Assembly: GCA_022842465.1 (NCBI GenBank)
Contig: JALHPN010000005.1
Location: forward strand, 1-64,000
DNA: 64,000 bases
Source: Polyangiaceae bacterium
Lineage (GTDB): Bacteria; Myxococcota_A; Polyangia; Polyangiales; Polyangiaceae
Direction: 5' to 3'
Shown here piece by piece: positions 16,319 through 25,004 of the stretch. Each line of letters opens with the position of its first letter. Positions within the stretch are counted from its first letter, which is position 1. The position numbers and the translations under genes are program-made. A model generated the notes under the pieces. It did not search any database and had not been told where the DNA came from. It saw nothing but the letters and a program-made list of their open reading frames with translations.

Positions 16319-17398
16319 GTGCGTTTCTCGACCCTCGTCGTCCTCGTGGCCACCCTCCCCTTCGCCGCCTGCTCGTCCGCCGGCGGGGGCGATACGGCCG
16401 CGGGAGCGCCCGTCGGCGCTCTTCCCGAGACCGCGGCCGGGGAGGCGGACGCGGCGACGGAGGCCCGCGTCGCGGTGCACGCGGTGGTCGATCTCCCGCG
16501 GACGTTCGCGACCGAGGGGCTCTCGGCGACCTTCTACGACGCGGCCGACAACGTCCTCTACGCCCTCTCGGACACCCAGCCGAGCCTGACGCCGCTCCTC
16601 GGATCGGTCGACCACACGAGGTGGACACCCGGGACGCCGACGACCCTCACGAAGCGTCCGGGCGCAGCGTGGGACGGCGAGGGCCTCACCCGGATCGACG
16701 GCGACTTCCTCGCGCTCACGGTCGAGACGACGCCGACCCTCGAGCGCTTCGACGCGAAGGGTGTGTTCCTCGCGAGCGTCCCGTTGCCTGCGATCTACAC
16801 GCAGCAGCGCGCCGGCAACAAGGGGATCGAGAGCCTCGCGAGCTCGCCGGACGGCGCGTACCTCTTCGCCGCGAACGAGGCGGCGCTCGTCCCCGACGGG
16901 GAAGCGGCGTCGAAAGCGGCGGGCACGCGCGTCCGCATCCTCCGTCGCGAGCTCGCGACCGGGGTCGAGACGCAGCACGCCTACCTCACCGAGCCGCTCG
17001 GTCCCGGCAGCGGTGGTGACATGGGCGTCTCCGACGTGGCGGCGCTGTCGTCGACGGATCTCCTGGTCCTCGAGCGCGGCTTCCAGCCCGACTACGGGAG
17101 CACGGTCCGAATCTTCCGTGTCGACCTCGCCGGCGCCGCGGACGTCTCGGCTTCTCCAGCGCTCACGTCGTCGTCCCCCGTCGTCGCGAAGGAGCTCGTC
17201 GTCGATCTCCTCGATCTGCCTCCGAGCGGCGCGACCCATCCGGCCACGCAGCCGAGCCCGCTCCTCGACAACTACGAGGCGCTCTCCGTCGGCCCGACCC
17301 TCCCCGACGGCCGGCGTCTCCTCTTCGTCACCTCCGACGACAACGCGAGCAGGACTCAGGTCGCCCGCGTCCTCGTCCTCGCCGTGCGCGGCCTCTGA
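16319..17398 (+). CDS. Lipoprotein with phytase-like esterase beta-propeller domain
   Basis: GTG start at 16319 gives a 359-residue product with lipoprotein signal MRFSTLVVLVATLPFAAC (Cys18). The rest matches the Esterase-like activity of phytase family (PF13449 type): DGEGLTRIDGDFLALTVE, the hallmark NKGIESLASSPDGAYLFAANE, then SDVAALSSTDLLVLERGFQ and NYEALSVGPTLPDGRRLLFVTSDDN, i.e. a beta-propeller. Family members are secreted and hydrolyse phosphate esters or act as binding propellers. The start is chosen because the signal peptide begins there; in-frame upstream codons run into the divergent lipoprotein gene. The region between the two starts (16210-16318) probably holds both promoters. 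Confidence 0.87.
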   Translation: MRFSTLVVLVATLPFAACSSAGGGDTAAGAPVGALPETAAGEADAATEARVAVHAVVDLPRTFATEGLSATFYDAADNVLYALSDTQPSLTPLLGSVDHTRWTPGTPTTLTKRPGAAWDGEGLTRIDGDFLALTVETTPTLERFDAKGVFLASVPLPAIYTQQRAGNKGIESLASSPDGAYLFAANEAALVPDGEAASKAAGTRVRILRRELATGVETQHAYLTEPLGPGSGGDMGVSDVAALSSTDLLVLERGFQPDYGSTVRIFRVDLAGAADVSASPALTSSSPVVAKELVVDLLDLPPSGATHPATQPSPLLDNYEALSVGPTLPDGRRLLFVTSDDNASRTQVARVLVLAVRGL

Positions 17399-17426
17399 CT
17401 CGGAGCAAGTCGTCGCCCAGGGAGAG

Positions 17427-18356
17427 TCAGCGCGTCGCGAAGAGGGCCGGAGCCTCGTCGGTGGGGCAGACGGTGACCTCGATCGCGAGCTCGTGCTCTC
17501 CGCCGCCGAGGAGCACGCCGCGGAGCGGGATCACGTCGTCGTAGTCACGTCCCCAGCCGAGCGTCACGTGCTCGAGGGACGGGCGCATGCGATTCGTCGG
17601 ATCGGCGTCGACCCAGCCGACGTCGGGGCAGTAGACGCTCACCCACGCGTGCGAGGCGTCGGCGCCCACGAGCCGCTTCTTGCCGGGCGGCGGCTTCGTG
17701 AGGATGTAACCGCTCACGTACCGCGCCGCGAGGCCGAGCGAGCGGAGGCACGACAGCATGAGGTGCGCGAAGTCCTGGCAGACGCCGCGGCGCCGTTCGA
17801 AGACGTCCATCACGGGGGTCGAGACCGTGGTCGCCTTCGGGTCGAACGTGAAATCGTCGTGGATCGTCTCCATCAACGCGCGGACGCCCGCGAGGATCGG
17901 GACACCGTCGCGGAAGCACGTCGCCGCCCAGGCCGCGAGCTCGCGCTTGTTCCGCACGCGCATCGACTCGTAGAGGTAGCGCGTCGCCTCGAGGTCCTCG
18001 GGACGCGGCCTCCGGCCCGCGCGGTAGGCGAGTCGATCGCGGACGGTCTCCCAGGGCGGCGAGGCGTCGTCGTCCGGGAGGCTCCGCGCGCGGACCTCCA
18101 CCTGCGACTCGGCTCGGACGACGAGCTCGGCATGGTCTCTCTCGATCACGAAGGACGTGGTCGGGTTCCCGAACGTGTCCGTGGCGCGCGCGAGGATCTC
18201 CGCGCGGGGCGTGATGTCGAGGACGTGCTTCACGCAGCTCTGGTGCGGCATCGTCCGCGGCGTGAGGTGCACGATCTGCCGCGACAGCCCCACCGGGTGC
18301 TCGTACCGGTAACGCGAGTCGTGGACGACGACGTACTCGGCCCTCGGCGCGCTCAT
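17427..18356 (-). CDS. Transglutaminase-like cysteine protease family protein (BTLCP type)
   Basis: The 309-residue protein has the N-terminal beta domain typical of bacterial transglutaminase-like proteins, then the papain-like core with catalytic Cys193 (RRGVCQDFAH), His236 (ADASHAWV) and Asp252 (DADPTN). It is cytoplasmic, with no signal peptide. Its ATG overlaps the stop of the ATP-grasp gene (ATGA), so the two are translationally coupled. In such clusters the transglutaminase is thought to cleave or transfer a peptide product made by the ATP-grasp enzyme; this is a genomic inference in the literature and not seen here directly. Confidence 0.92.
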   Translation of the reverse strand: MSAPRAEYVVVHDSRYRYEHPVGLSRQIVHLTPRTMPHQSCVKHVLDITPRAEILARATDTFGNPTTSFVIERDHAELVVRAESQVEVRARSLPDDDASPPWETVRDRLAYRAGRRPRPEDLEATRYLYESMRVRNKRELAAWAATCFRDGVPILAGVRALMETIHDDFTFDPKATTVSTPVMDVFERRRGVCQDFAHLMLSCLRSLGLAARYVSGYILTKPPPGKKRLVGADASHAWVSVYCPDVGWVDADPTNRMRPSLEHVTLGWGRDYDDVIPLRGVLLGGGEHELAIEVTVCPTDEAPALFATR

Positions 18357-20845
18357 CGCTTCTCGACACCGAGCGGCACCGGGCTCGCCGCGTGGTTGAA
18401 GAAGCGCCGTTGCAGGTCATCCGACAGCGCGAACGCGGCGGCCTCCACGCGACCGAGCAGCCCGGCGAGCTCCTTCGCCGCCGCCTCGACACCTGGCCCC
18501 TGCTCGCCCTCGAAGCCCGCGAGCGTCGCCGACCCGAGCTCCTGAACGATCGGGCCGAGCACGTCCGAAGCAAAGGCGCCGAGGTCGACCGCGATCCGCT
18601 GCACGAGCCCGACGAGCTCCTTCACCTGGAAGACCACGGCGTGCGGATTCGTGTCGTCCATCACGACGAGGTGGAGGACGGGGAGGAGCTCGGGCGCCCT
18701 CCGGTAGCGCGCGCGGAACGTGACGATCGAGTTCGCTGCCTCGAGGAGCCACTCGAGCGACGCCTCGCGCTCCTCCGCGCTCGTCCCGAGCACGATCGCG
18801 ACGAGGCGCGCGAGGTGCGCGAGCCGCTCGAGGCGGCGCCCCACGAGGAGGAAGTGCCAGCTCTCGTCGCGCGTCATGTCGTCCATCGCGAAGCCCGCGA
18901 GCGACACGCACGCCATCATGACGTCGTCGAGCCACACGAGCGCGGCAGAGGCGGCGGTGCCGCCCGAGGGCATGCGCTCACCGAGACGGTTCATGACGTG
19001 CCAGTTGTCCGTCGACATCCGCTCGCGCACGTTGTTGGCGGCGAACCCGAGGCGGAGCACGTCGGAGGCGAGGCTGCCCGCCTTCGTCCGATCGAACACG
19101 GCAGAGACGAAGTCGCGCGCCGCGCGCTCGTCGCCGTCCTCCTCCTCCCCGAACAGGTCGAGCTCCTCGCACGCGTGAACGAGCGTCGCGACGGCGCGTG
19201 ACGTCTCCTCCGCGGAGGCGTCGACGATCCGTACGAGCGCGGCGCGGAGCAAGCGCGCGTGACCCTCGCAGCGCTCGGCGTAGCGGCCCATCCAGAAGAG
19301 GTTTTCTCCGACGCGCGACGCGATGTCGACGACGCTCCGCGCGACGTCCGCGACGCCGAGCCGAGGCCTGCGGAGCCCCTGCCGAGCCTCGGGCTTGCGC
19401 GCGATCGTCCACGTGTCCTTGCTCGCGCCGCCGCCTTGCATCGAGACGACGTCCGTGTCTCGCCGGGCGACGCGCGTGAGGCCTCCGGGCATCACGACCC
19501 ATCCCTTCGGCGACGCCACCGCGAACACACGTAGCGTCGTCGCGCGCGGCACGAGGCGGCCGGTCGAGCGCTGCCACGTCGGCGACTGGGAGAGATGGAT
19601 CCACTCCTGCGCCACGTAGGCATGCGGCTGCGCGCGCATCTTCGCGACCAGCTCCTCGCGGGCGCGGGCCGAGAGCTCGTGACCGAAGACGGGCTCCATC
19701 CGCATCGAGGGGTAGGCGGACTTCACGACGAGCTCGTCGAGGTGATCGATCACGTGCGCGAGGGCGGGACCTTCGCCGCACCACCACGTCGCGATCGACG
19801 GGAGCTCGAGGTCTTCGTCGAAGAGGCGCCGGCTCACGGCGGGATAGAAGCCCGAGAACGCGCTCGTCTCGAGGAGCCCGCTCCCGAGCGCGTTTGCGAC
19901 GAGCACGTTCCCCGCCCGGATCGCGTGGACGAGCCCCGGGACCCCGAGCGCGGAGTCGGCTCGGAGCTCGACCGGATCGCAGAAGTCGTCGTCGAGACGC
20001 CGCAGGATCGCGTGCACGCGGCGGAGCCCGCGCAGCGTCTTCAAGTAGACGCGGTCGCCACGGACGAGCAGATCCTGCCCCTCGACGAGCGGGAAGCCGA
20101 GGTGACGCGCCAAGAACGAGTGCTCGAAGTACGTCTCGTTGTACGGGCCGGGCGTGAGGAGCACGGCGAAGGGCTCCTCGCCGTCCGCCGGCGCCGCGTC
20201 GTAGAGCGCGTCTTCGAGCGCGCCGAAGAAGGGGCCGAGCGGCTCGACGTTGACCTTCGTCAGCGCGTCGGGGAAGGCGCGCGCGATCGTCATCCGGTTC
20301 TGGAGGGCGTAGCCCGCGCCGGAGGGGCCGCGCGTGCGGTCGCCGAGGATCCAGAAGCGGCCGTCCGGCGAGCGCGCGACGTCGGCGGCGTAGACGTGGA
20401 GGCGGGTCTTGCCCGGCGGCTCGACCCCGAGGAGCGGCCACATGAACGCGCGCTGGCCGTAGACGAGCGCCGGTGGGACGAGCCCGTCCGCGAGGAGCTC
20501 CTGCTTGCCGTAGAGATCGGCGAGCACGGCGTCGAGGAGGCGCGCCCGCTGCGCGACCCCGGAGGCCACCCGCGCCCACTCGTCGGGCGGGAGGATGAGG
20601 GGCAGGAGGTCGAGCTCCCACGGGCGGCTCGTTCCCTTCGGGTCGGCGTAGACGTTGTAGGTGACGCCGTCCGACTTGATCGCCGCCTCGACGAGGTGGC
20701 CGCGACGCGCCATCGTCTCGCGCGGCAGCGCGACGAGGTGCTCGAGGAACGCGCGCCAGTGCGGGCGCGGGATCTGGATGTCGTCGACCATCTCGTCGTA
20801 GCGAGATCCGTCGGGCTCGTAGCTACGGAGGATCGTGCCGGACAT
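18353..20845 (-). CDS. Circularly permuted ATP-grasp and alpha-E domain fusion protein
   Basis: An 830-residue fusion. Residues 1-480 match the circularly permuted ATP-grasp family (COG2308): GVTYNVYADPKGTSRPWELD, the stretch YGKQELLADGLVPPALVYG, then LTPGPYNETYFEHSFLARHL and WVVMPGGLTRVA. Residues 505-820 match the alpha-E family (COG2307), an all-helical domain starting VGENLFWMGRYAERCEGHARLL. ATP-grasp enzymes join a carboxylate to an amine through an acyl phosphate. In most genomes the two domains are separate neighbouring genes; here they are one polypeptide. The ATG shares its A with the TGA of the DUF2126 gene (TGATG), and the far end overlaps the transglutaminase start, so all three are coupled. 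Confidence 0.92.
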   Translation of the reverse strand: MSGTILRSYEPDGSRYDEMVDDIQIPRPHWRAFLEHLVALPRETMARRGHLVEAAIKSDGVTYNVYADPKGTSRPWELDLLPLILPPDEWARVASGVAQRARLLDAVLADLYGKQELLADGLVPPALVYGQRAFMWPLLGVEPPGKTRLHVYAADVARSPDGRFWILGDRTRGPSGAGYALQNRMTIARAFPDALTKVNVEPLGPFFGALEDALYDAAPADGEEPFAVLLTPGPYNETYFEHSFLARHLGFPLVEGQDLLVRGDRVYLKTLRGLRRVHAILRRLDDDFCDPVELRADSALGVPGLVHAIRAGNVLVANALGSGLLETSAFSGFYPAVSRRLFDEDLELPSIATWWCGEGPALAHVIDHLDELVVKSAYPSMRMEPVFGHELSARAREELVAKMRAQPHAYVAQEWIHLSQSPTWQRSTGRLVPRATTLRVFAVASPKGWVVMPGGLTRVARRDTDVVSMQGGGASKDTWTIARKPEARQGLRRPRLGVADVARSVVDIASRVGENLFWMGRYAERCEGHARLLRAALVRIVDASAEETSRAVATLVHACEELDLFGEEEDGDERAARDFVSAVFDRTKAGSLASDVLRLGFAANNVRERMSTDNWHVMNRLGERMPSGGTAASAALVWLDDVMMACVSLAGFAMDDMTRDESWHFLLVGRRLERLAHLARLVAIVLGTSAEEREASLEWLLEAANSIVTFRARYRRAPELLPVLHLVVMDDTNPHAVVFQVKELVGLVQRIAVDLGAFASDVLGPIVQELGSATLAGFEGEQGPGVEAAAKELAGLLGRVEAAAFALSDDLQRRFFNHAASPVPLGVEKR

Positions 20846-23800
20846 CAGCGCTTGGCCGCGGTGCGGAGATCGAGGGTGAACGGGTACTCGAGGCTCGGCG
20901 TCGGCGTGAGCGGCGTCCTCCCGTCGCCTCGGCCGATCCGCTGGAAACGCGCGCGCCGCCGTCCGGCGGCCTCGAGCGCGTTGACGGGGCGCTCGTCCCA
21001 CGAGCGCCCGCCAGGATGCGTCACGTGATACGTGCAGCCGCCGAGGCTCTGCCCCGTCCATGTGTCGTGGAGATCGAAGACGAGCGGCGCGTCGACGTCG
21101 AGGTGCGGGTGGAGCGAGCGCGGCGGCTTCCACGCGCGGTACCGAACGCCGGCCACGTGGTGCCCGACTCGCCCCGTTCCTCGGAGCGGCGCGCTCACGC
21201 CGTTGCAGGTGACGAGGTAGCGATCGGACGGCATCCCCGTCACCTCGATCTGGAGGCGCTCGAGCGACGCGTCCACGAAGCGCGCCGTCCCGCCGGGAGT
21301 GCCGTCCTCGCCCGTGACGTGCCACGGCTCGAGGGCCGTCCGCAGCTCGAGGCGGATCCCGCGGGTCTCGAAGTCCCCCGCCTTCGGGAACCGAAACTCG
21401 AAGTGCGGGAGAAACCACGAGGGTTCGAGCGGGTAGCCGGCGTGTGCCATGTCGTCGAGGACGTCCTCGAAATCCTGCCACACGAAGTGGGGGAGCATGA
21501 AGCGGTCGTGGAGCTCCGTTCCCCAGCGCGTGAGGCGCGCGGGGGCGAATGGCTTCTTCCAGAAGCGGGCCACCATCGCGCGGAGGAGGAGCTGCTCGGC
21601 GAGGCTCATGCGCGCGTGCGGAGGCATCTCGAGGGAGCGGAGCTCGACGAGGCCGAGCCGTCCCGACGCGCTGTCGGGGCTCCAGAGCTTGTCGATGCAG
21701 ATCTCCGTGCGATGGGTGTTGCCCGTCACGTCGGTGAGCAGATCACGGAAGAGGCGGTCGACGAGCCACGGGGGCGGCGCGTCCTTCCGGCCGAGGCGCT
21801 CGACCTCACGGCAGGCGATCTCGAGCTCGTAGATCGAGTCGTTCCGCGCTTCGTCGAGGCGGGGCGCCTGTGAGGTCGGCCCGATGAAGAGCCCCGAGAA
21901 CAGGTACGAGAGCGACGGGTGCTGGTGATGGTAGGCGAGGAGGCTCCGGAGGAGATCGGGCCGCCGGAGGAACGGGGAGTCGTCGGGCGAAGCCCCGCCG
22001 AGCACGACGTGGTTGCCGCCGCCCGTGCCGACGTGTCGGCCGTCGACGAGGAACTTCTCGGCCGTGAGCCGCGTCGCGTGGGCGGCCTCGTAGAGGTGGG
22101 TCGTGTTGTCGACGAGCTCGTCCCACGACGCCGACGGATGGATGTTCACCTCGACGACGCCAGGGTCGGGGGTGATGCTCAGCGAGCCGAGACGCGGATC
22201 GCGGGGTGGCGCGTAGCCCTCGAGCACGACGGGAACGTTCTCGTCGGCCGCGGCGCGCTCGACCGCGAAGACGAGCGTGACGAAGTCCGAGGCGGTCTCC
22301 GTCGGCGGCAAGAAGACGTGGAGGACCCCGTTCCTCGCCTCTGCGCACATCGCGGTGCGGAGGAACGGGGTTTTCTCCGGCAGAGCTCGAGGAGCCGCCC
22401 CGTGCGCGGCGGCGAGCTCGGCTCGGGAGGGAAGAGGCGGGCGCTCCGCGGACGGGTCGAGCTCCACGAACGTCTCGCGCTCGTCCTCGGGCTCGTACGG
22501 ATGGCTCGCCAGCGGGAGGCGGAGCCCCATCGGAGAGTCGCCCGGGAGGAGGAGACACTGCTCTCCGCGGAAGGGCCAGCGCCCGCTCCGCAGCGTGTCG
22601 CCGCGCCGTCCGACGGGGAGCACCCAGCCGACGACGGCGCCGATCCCGCGACCGAACACGCGCCGAAGGCGCTCCCGCTCCAGCGGATCCCCGAGCTTCG
22701 CGTCGAGCGGATCGACGTTCACAGGCAGCTTCTGCTCGCGCCACAGGTAGTGGAGCCAGTCCTCGTACGCGGGGATGACGTGGTCGGGGCCGAGGCCGAG
22801 ATGCGTGGCGACGCCGCGGAGGACGCGATGCGCGACGGCCTCCGTCACGCCGCGTGGCTGCTCGTCCGACACGAGATCGTCGCGCTCCCAGAGCGGGACG
22901 CCGTCTCTTCGCCAGAAGAGCGAGAGCGCCCAGCGCGGGAGCTGCTCGCCCGGGTACCACTTGCCCTGCCCGAAATGGACGAGTCCCTTCGGCGCGTGGC
23001 GCGCGCGGAGCCGCTTGAAGAGCTCGATCGCGCGTGCCTTCTTCGTCGGGCCGACGGCTTCGATGTTCCACTCGGCGGCGTCGAGATCGTCCACCGCGAC
23101 GAAGGTGGGCTCTCCGCCCATCGTGAGGCGGACGTCGTTCTCCGCGAGGTCACGATCGACCGCGCGGCCTAGCGCGACGATGTCGTTCCACGTGTCCTCC
23201 TCGTAGGGCTTCGTCACGCGCGGCGTCTCGTGGATGCGAGTCACCCGCATCTCGTGATCGAGCACTGCCTCGCAGGGCTCCACGAGCCCGCTCACGGGGG
23301 CGGCGGCCTGCGGCTCGGCGCTGCAGGCGAGGGGAAGGTGACCCTCGCCGGCGAGGAGACCCGACGTCGGGTCGAGCCCGATCCATCCCGCGCCGGGCAA
23401 GTAGACCTCGCACCACGCGTGGAGATCGACGAAGTCTGCGGCCGGCCCCTTCGGGCCTTCGAGCGGCGCGACGTCGGCCGTGAGCTGCACGAGGTACCCC
23501 GACACGAAGCGCGTCGCGAACCCGAGCTGGCGCAGCACGTGGCAGAGGAGCCATCCGCTGTCGCGGCAGGAGCCGGACGCCTTCGCGAGCGTCTCGTCCG
23601 GCGTCTGGAGGCCGGGCTCGAGCCGGACGCGGTACGCGATGTGGCTCGCGAGCTCCTGGTTCAGCGCGACCAGGAAATCGCTCGTGCGCTTCGTCTCGCG
23701 CGGCACCTTCGCGACGAAGGCGTCGAGGAGCGGCGAGGACACCGTCACGCGGTACGGTGCGAGCTCGGCCTGGAGCGCCTCTTCGTAGGCGAACGGCCAC

Positions 23801-24102
23801 TCCTCCACGTAGGGCTCGAGGAAGAAGTCGAACGGGTTGTAGGGCTCGATCTCGGCGACGAGGTCGACCACGATCTCGAGGACGTCGGTCTTCTCGGGGA
23901 AGACGAGGCGCGCGAGCCAGTTCGACTGCGGATCCTGCTGCCAGTTCAGGAAGTGCGTCTCGGGCGTGACCGCGAGCGCGTAGCTCCCGACGCGCGTCCG
24001 GCAGTGCGGGGCGGGCCGGAGGCGAACGGTCTGCGGGCCGAGCGCGACGGGCCGCGCGTAGCGGTACGTCGTCCGGTGATGGAGCGCGACGTGGATCGTC
24101 AT
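20845..24102 (-). CDS. Transglutaminase-DUF2126 fusion protein
   Basis: The 1085-residue product starts with a transglutaminase-like domain (catalytic Cys179 in ASGSCRDSGWL, His228 in DLHAWCE, Asp244 in GLDPTSG). About 800 residues of DUF2126 (COG4196) follow, with RLTMGGEPTFVAVDDLDAAEWN, VVEVNIHPSASWDELVDNT, GRHVGTGGGNHVVLGG and RTEICIDKLWSPDS. DUF2126 has been proposed to be related to glutamine-synthetase-fold amidoligases; I cannot confirm that here. The start at 24102 begins the conserved MTIHVALHHRTTYRY; earlier in-frame codons look non-coding. First gene of the coupled three-gene cluster. The direct repeats in the gap upstream may control it. Confidence 0.92.
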   Translation of the reverse strand: MTIHVALHHRTTYRYARPVALGPQTVRLRPAPHCRTRVGSYALAVTPETHFLNWQQDPQSNWLARLVFPEKTDVLEIVVDLVAEIEPYNPFDFFLEPYVEEWPFAYEEALQAELAPYRVTVSSPLLDAFVAKVPRETKRTSDFLVALNQELASHIAYRVRLEPGLQTPDETLAKASGSCRDSGWLLCHVLRQLGFATRFVSGYLVQLTADVAPLEGPKGPAADFVDLHAWCEVYLPGAGWIGLDPTSGLLAGEGHLPLACSAEPQAAAPVSGLVEPCEAVLDHEMRVTRIHETPRVTKPYEEDTWNDIVALGRAVDRDLAENDVRLTMGGEPTFVAVDDLDAAEWNIEAVGPTKKARAIELFKRLRARHAPKGLVHFGQGKWYPGEQLPRWALSLFWRRDGVPLWERDDLVSDEQPRGVTEAVAHRVLRGVATHLGLGPDHVIPAYEDWLHYLWREQKLPVNVDPLDAKLGDPLERERLRRVFGRGIGAVVGWVLPVGRRGDTLRSGRWPFRGEQCLLLPGDSPMGLRLPLASHPYEPEDERETFVELDPSAERPPLPSRAELAAAHGAAPRALPEKTPFLRTAMCAEARNGVLHVFLPPTETASDFVTLVFAVERAAADENVPVVLEGYAPPRDPRLGSLSITPDPGVVEVNIHPSASWDELVDNTTHLYEAAHATRLTAEKFLVDGRHVGTGGGNHVVLGGASPDDSPFLRRPDLLRSLLAYHHQHPSLSYLFSGLFIGPTSQAPRLDEARNDSIYELEIACREVERLGRKDAPPPWLVDRLFRDLLTDVTGNTHRTEICIDKLWSPDSASGRLGLVELRSLEMPPHARMSLAEQLLLRAMVARFWKKPFAPARLTRWGTELHDRFMLPHFVWQDFEDVLDDMAHAGYPLEPSWFLPHFEFRFPKAGDFETRGIRLELRTALEPWHVTGEDGTPGGTARFVDASLERLQIEVTGMPSDRYLVTCNGVSAPLRGTGRVGHHVAGVRYRAWKPPRSLHPHLDVDAPLVFDLHDTWTGQSLGGCTYHVTHPGGRSWDERPVNALEAAGRRRARFQRIGRGDGRTPLTPTPSLEYPFTLDLRTAAKR

Positions 24103-24140
24103 GCGTCGGCCGTCGACGTTAGGGCATCGGCGGCCCCGCG

Positions 24141-24219
24141 CCTCGTCGAAACACGTCACCTCGCGCGATCTCGGAAGGGGCAACGCACGCGCGGGGGATC
24201 TCGGAAACCTCGTCGAAAC
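24141..24219. repeat. Interleaved direct repeats in the divergent promoter of the ATP-grasp cluster
   Basis: CCTCGTCGAAAC occurs at 24141-24152 and 24208-24219. GATCTCGGAA occurs at 24167-24176 and 24197-24206. Two exact pairs in a 150-base gap between divergent genes look like regulator-binding direct repeats, or the trace of a short duplication. Confidence 0.5.
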
Positions 24220-24254
24220 GGTGCGGCACGCCGCGTGCTTCCACCGCGTCCATC

Positions 24255-25004
24255 ATGCGCCTCGCCGCTCTCCTCCTCGCCGGATCCTTCCTCACGCCCA
24301 TCGGCTGCGCTTCCCCCACCGACGAGGATGCCGGGCAGGCCTCGGGCGCGCAGCTCGGCGGGGGCGCGTCGGCATCGCCGGACGTCCGCATCGTGGCTGT
24401 CGGCGAGCGCCTGCCCTCGACGACGAGGCCAGGCACGGAGTGCGTGGTAGAGGGAGCGATCGCGGTCGTGTCCGGCGCGCCGGCCGACGCCGCGCTCAAC
24501 TTCGCGCTCGCGCCCCGAGAGCTCGACGAGATCCGCGCCGGGCGCTGCAGCACGCCGTTCGCCGTCCGCACCACGCCGACCGTGACCCTGAACGCGCACG
24601 GCATCCTCACGGTCGAGACGCGCATCACGTTCACCCGGGAAGGCGTCACCGAGAGCCAGAACGTCGCGCGGAGCTATTTCGTCGAGGACGGCCGCGCGGT
24701 GGTCTCCTCCTCCGTCTTCGATCGCGTCGCCCTCGGCACGCTCTTCCCGAGCGCGCTCACGCGTCGCGGGGGCCCCTACGCGGACGTCGCGAAGCAGTAC
24801 GGAGACGACCTCGCCCTCGAGGCCGACTACGTGGGCTTCGCCATTCGCCCCGACGGTCTCCTCTTCGACTTCGGGACCTACGTGAAGAGCACGAACGCGC
24901 CGCTCGCAGCGGCCCTCCTCGGTCGGCCCCTCCTCTTGACGTGGTCCGAGCTCGAGAGCGCGCTCCTTCCCGAGAGCCCTGCCCGGGCGCTCTGGGCGCG
25001 CTGA
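24255..25004 (+). CDS. Predicted lipoprotein of unknown function
   Basis: 249 residues with signal MRLAALLLAGSFLTPIGC (lipobox IGC, Cys18) and an Ala/Gly/Ser linker. The mature part (about residues 45-245) is a mixed beta-rich domain with two cysteines (TECVVEG and RCSTPF) probably forming a disulfide. I recognise no family. It is divergent from the DUF2126 gene and its stop abuts the convergent beta-propeller gene. GC and codon use match the neighbours. Confidence 0.75.
   Translation: MRLAALLLAGSFLTPIGCASPTDEDAGQASGAQLGGGASASPDVRIVAVGERLPSTTRPGTECVVEGAIAVVSGAPADAALNFALAPRELDEIRAGRCSTPFAVRTTPTVTLNAHGILTVETRITFTREGVTESQNVARSYFVEDGRAVVSSSVFDRVALGTLFPSALTRRGGPYADVAKQYGDDLALEADYVGFAIRPDGLLFDFGTYVKSTNAPLAAALLGRPLLLTWSELESALLPESPARALWAR

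Noticed and set aside
17395-17436. TGACTC and GAGTCA as a terminator stem between convergent genes
   Set aside because: The 6-bp arms are about 22 bases apart and no U tract follows on either strand.
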